From DASQFU01 sp035632955 (GTDB lineage Bacteria; Eisenbacteria; RBG-16-71-46), in contig DASQFU010000058.1 in assembly GCA_035632955.1 (NCBI GenBank), positions 1 to 8,037 on the forward strand: 8,037 nt of DNA, written 5' to 3'. This document shows, piece by piece, positions 6,408 through 8,037 of the stretch (position 1 is its first letter; every line of letters begins with the position of its first letter). The notes beneath the pieces were generated by a model that did not search any database, was not told where the DNA came from, and worked only from the letters and a program-made list of their open reading frames with translations. The position numbers were made by a program, and so were the translations under genes.

Positions 6408-7060
6408 TCCGGTGGCTGATGACCTTGCTGCTACTGGCCGGGACCGCTGCCTTCGTGGTCTTGAATCCGCCTGCCAACCTCGCGCTCGGCGGGGGCGTGC
6501 TGGCCGCGTGCCCGACCCGGTTCGGCGATTGGAACGGCACCGACCTCTCGTTCGAGGACGCGGTCGTCGAGGAGCTCAAGGCCGACGATCTGCTGATCCG
6601 GCGTTATCAGCGAGGCGAAGACCGGGTGTGGCTGTGCGTCGTCTATCATCGCCACCGCCGCTACGGCGCGCACGATCCCAAGCTGTGCTATGAATCCAGC
6701 GGCTACGTCCTGGAGCGCGTGGGCCGGTGGCGGGTCGAAGACGGCAGCGCCGCCGGACTGACGGTCAACCGGTTCGTGGTCGACCGCACCCGCGATCGCC
6801 GCGTGGTCTACCACTGGTGGACGACGCGCGGGCTCGCGACCGCGGACGCCGGAGCGTACCGCCGCAACATGGCGTTCGCAGGCGCACTCGACGGCCGGTC
6901 GTGGGGCGCATTCGTGCGCGTCGAGGCGCAGGTGCGTGACGGCGACGATGCGGCCGCGGACCGGATCGCGACCGATTTCGCGAGCCGGGTCGCGCGCGAT
7001 CTGCCGGGCGTGTTCGCCCAGGCCGAGGTCGCGTCCGCCCGTGAGCCGCAGTCGCGATGA
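6404..7060 (+). CDS. epsI: EpsI-family exosortase-associated protein (DUF3485)
   Basis: 218 residues from a GTG start at 6404 that overlaps the exosortase stop as GTGA, with GGGAG eight bases upstream. A start at ATG 6419 would remove only five residues. Residues 5-20 form one N-terminal hydrophobic segment, an uncleaved anchor or signal peptide, so the bulk is expected in the periplasm. The family pattern is visible as FGDW at 40-43, the strand WLCVVYHRHR at 76-85, HDPKLCYESSGY at 90-101 (the family's H-x-P-x-x-C-Y...G motif) and VYHWW at 135-139. EpsI is either fused to the exosortase C-terminus or encoded next to it and is tied to exopolysaccharide production; its chemistry is not established. 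Here it is the free-standing form. Its last residues AREPQS repeat the last six of the exosortase. Confidence 0.88.
   Translation: MIRWLMTLLLLAGTAAFVVLNPPANLALGGGVLAACPTRFGDWNGTDLSFEDAVVEELKADDLLIRRYQRGEDRVWLCVVYHRHRRYGAHDPKLCYESSGYVLERVGRWRVEDGSAAGLTVNRFVVDRTRDRRVVYHWWTTRGLATADAGAYRRNMAFAGALDGRSWGAFVRVEAQVRDGDDAAADRIATDFASRVARDLPGVFAQAEVASAREPQSR
7043..7054 (+). repeat. 12-base direct repeat, copy 2 (epsI 3' end)
   Basis: Identical to 6393-6404, here encoding EPQS near the end of EpsI, followed by one extra Arg codon and the stop. It is in the same reading frame relative to its gene as copy 1. Confidence 0.6.
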
Positions 7061-7128
7061 CGCTCGCCACGGCGAATCCCGCCGTGCGCGGCACGCGCAC
7101 GCGCCCCGCGCGGCGGAGCGCGAGGTGA
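7057..7128 (+). other. 23-codon Arg-rich open frame between epsI and the membrane protein
   Basis: ATG 7057 overlaps the epsI stop as ATGA and the frame runs to TGA 7126-7128, eight bases before the next start. The peptide starts MTLATANPAVRG and then becomes Arg-rich (seven Arg in all), with no membrane segment. Its first codons resemble the exosortase start (MTLDTT). It may be a coupling leader, a remnant, or chance; the surrounding gap holds no other recognisable feature apart from a weak five-pair hairpin at 7083-7095 with no T-tract. Confidence 0.25.
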
Positions 7129-7135
7129 GACGCGG

Positions 7136-7990
7136 ATGAATCCGCTCGAACAGATCGTCCTGGCCTGGCAGTCCCTGGCCTACGCCTTCCGCCAGTTGTT
7201 CCGGCCGCGGCTCTGGGCGCCGTGGTGGCTGCTCGGCGTCGTGCAGATCGGCGTCGTGATGTCGCTCTGGTGGTTCGCGCATCCCGCGCTCTCGTGGCTC
7301 ATGGCGCCGCTGCTGTACCGGCTCGGCGGCGAGGACGCGCTGCACTATCCCAACGTGTTCCGGATGATCCCGTCGCTCTATTCGACCGCCGAGCTGGTGA
7401 TCAGCGCGCTGCTCGGCTCGCTCGCGGCGGGCGTGGCCACGGCGCTGTTCGCGTCCCAGCTCTCGCGGATCTCCGCGTCCCGGCCCGGCGGCGGTTTCGG
7501 CCGGGCGCTGCGTCGCGCGCTGCCCGTGATCGTGGTCAATCTGCCGCTGAACCTCCTGGTCATCGCACTCGCGCTCGGTCTCGAGACCCTGGTGCAGAGC
7601 CGCGCCAGCTCCGTGATCGTTCAGCGCCTGGCCCACGTCATAGCACTCGGGGGCGCGCTGTTGTTGCAGGCGTTCTTCATCTACGGCACCGCGCTCGTCG
7701 TGCTCGGCGGCCGGAGCGTGCGCGAGGCGCTCGCCGAGCTGCCCCGGGCGGCCGTGAACGGCTACTGGGCGGCGTTGTTCCTGGGCCTGATCGCGATCCT
7801 GCCGTCGCTGCCGCTGCAGGAGCTGGCGCGCCACACCAACGTCATCGTCGACCGGGGCAGCCCGGAGCTGGTCGGATGGCTGGCCGTGACGCAGATCGCG
7901 CTCGCCTTGCTGACGTCGTTCCTGCTGACCGGCAGCGTCACCGTCGTCTACCAGGGCGCCGTGGCGCCGCGCCTCGCGAGCGACGAATGA
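7136..7990 (+). CDS. multi-spanning membrane protein of unknown function
   Basis: 284 residues. ATG 7136 follows AGGTGAG with a spacing of about six bases. I do not recognise the family. About six membrane segments can be read at roughly residues 27-47, 84-106, 128-150, 164-190, 208-225 and 243-268. The N-terminus begins with an amphipathic stretch and an Arg-rich turn (FRPRLW at 22-27), the loop at 111-127 is rich in Arg and Gly and probably cytoplasmic, and REALAELPRAAVNGYW at 196-211 links segments four and five. No catalytic His, Asp or Cys cluster stands out. It follows EpsI after 75 bases and overlaps the next start as ATGA, so it is probably part of the same operon. It could be a general six-helix membrane protein of the kind often found beside envelope genes; a role in polysaccharide or exosortase function is only an inference from position. 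Confidence 0.8.
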   Translation: MNPLEQIVLAWQSLAYAFRQLFRPRLWAPWWLLGVVQIGVVMSLWWFAHPALSWLMAPLLYRLGGEDALHYPNVFRMIPSLYSTAELVISALLGSLAAGVATALFASQLSRISASRPGGGFGRALRRALPVIVVNLPLNLLVIALALGLETLVQSRASSVIVQRLAHVIALGGALLLQAFFIYGTALVVLGGRSVREALAELPRAAVNGYWAALFLGLIAILPSLPLQELARHTNVIVDRGSPELVGWLAVTQIALALLTSFLLTGSVTVVYQGAVAPRLASDE

Positions 7991-8037
7991 GACGCCCGGT
8001 GCTCGTCCTGCTGTCGGTGCTCGGCATCACGCCGGTG
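7987..8037 (+). CDS. start of an unknown gene, probable signal peptide
   Basis: Only 17 codons are inside the window. ATG 7987 overlaps the stop of the membrane protein as ATGA and the frame stays open to the end. The residues begin with two Arg and then a hydrophobic run (PVLVLLSVLGI), as in the n- and h-regions of a signal peptide or an N-terminal anchor. The product cannot be named. Confidence 0.55.
   Translation, partial: MRRPVLVLLSVLGITPV

Noticed and set aside
7083..7095. Hairpin (CGTGC, GCG loop, GCACG) after epsI as a terminator
   Set aside because: Only five pairs and no T-tract; such stems are common by chance in this base composition.
6431..7834. 467-codon open frame on the - strand
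   Set aside because: Antisense shadow of epsI and the membrane protein gene, with low-complexity Arg/Glu/Gln composition and no domain.

Overview
The window is a compact, strongly GC-rich bacterial segment with every credible gene on the + strand. It reads as one operon-like run from a cell-envelope or exopolysaccharide locus that carries an exosortase. An exosortase, an EpsI-type partner and a polyprenyl-phosphate sugar transferase point to a Gram-negative (diderm) bacterium. GC content and gene organisation would suit one of the high-GC environmental phyla, but the sequence alone does not let me name a phylum. Both ends cut through genes.

Layout: (1) 2-655, the 3' part of a CapA-family (PGA_cap) metallophosphatase-fold protein. 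(2) 652-1776 and 1767-2795, two tandem paralogous GNAT/FemAB-like acyltransferases that align without a gap over about 290 residues. (3) 2792-3652, a class I SAM-dependent methyltransferase. (4) 3683-5518, a two-domain protein with an N-terminal GT4 glycosyltransferase fused to a C-terminal monotopic phosphoglycosyl transferase (Bac_transf, PglC/WcaJ type). (5) 5541-6407, an exosortase with the Cys-Arg-His signature. (6) 6404-7060, a free-standing EpsI/DUF3485 protein. (7) 7136-7990, a multi-spanning membrane protein I do not recognise. (8) 7987-end, the first 17 codons of a gene that begins like a signal peptide.

The genes are packed tightly. Stop and start codons overlap at 652, 1767, 2792, 6404 and 7987, and the only gaps are 30, 22 and 75 bases. 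I see no promoter or factor-independent terminator inside the window, so co-transcription and translational coupling are likely.

Inferred joint role: the GT4-PGT fusion would put the first sugar phosphate on undecaprenyl phosphate and possibly add the next sugar. The FemAB-like enzymes and the methyltransferase would decorate the glycan or a related envelope substrate. CapA would take part in polymer handling at the cell surface. The exosortase and EpsI would process and anchor C-terminally tagged surface proteins, a function commonly found beside exopolysaccharide genes. No recognisable exosortase substrate is encoded in the window. The most notable points are the GT4-PGT fusion, the gapless tandem FemAB-like pair, and a set of short repeated junction sequences around the exosortase and EpsI genes.
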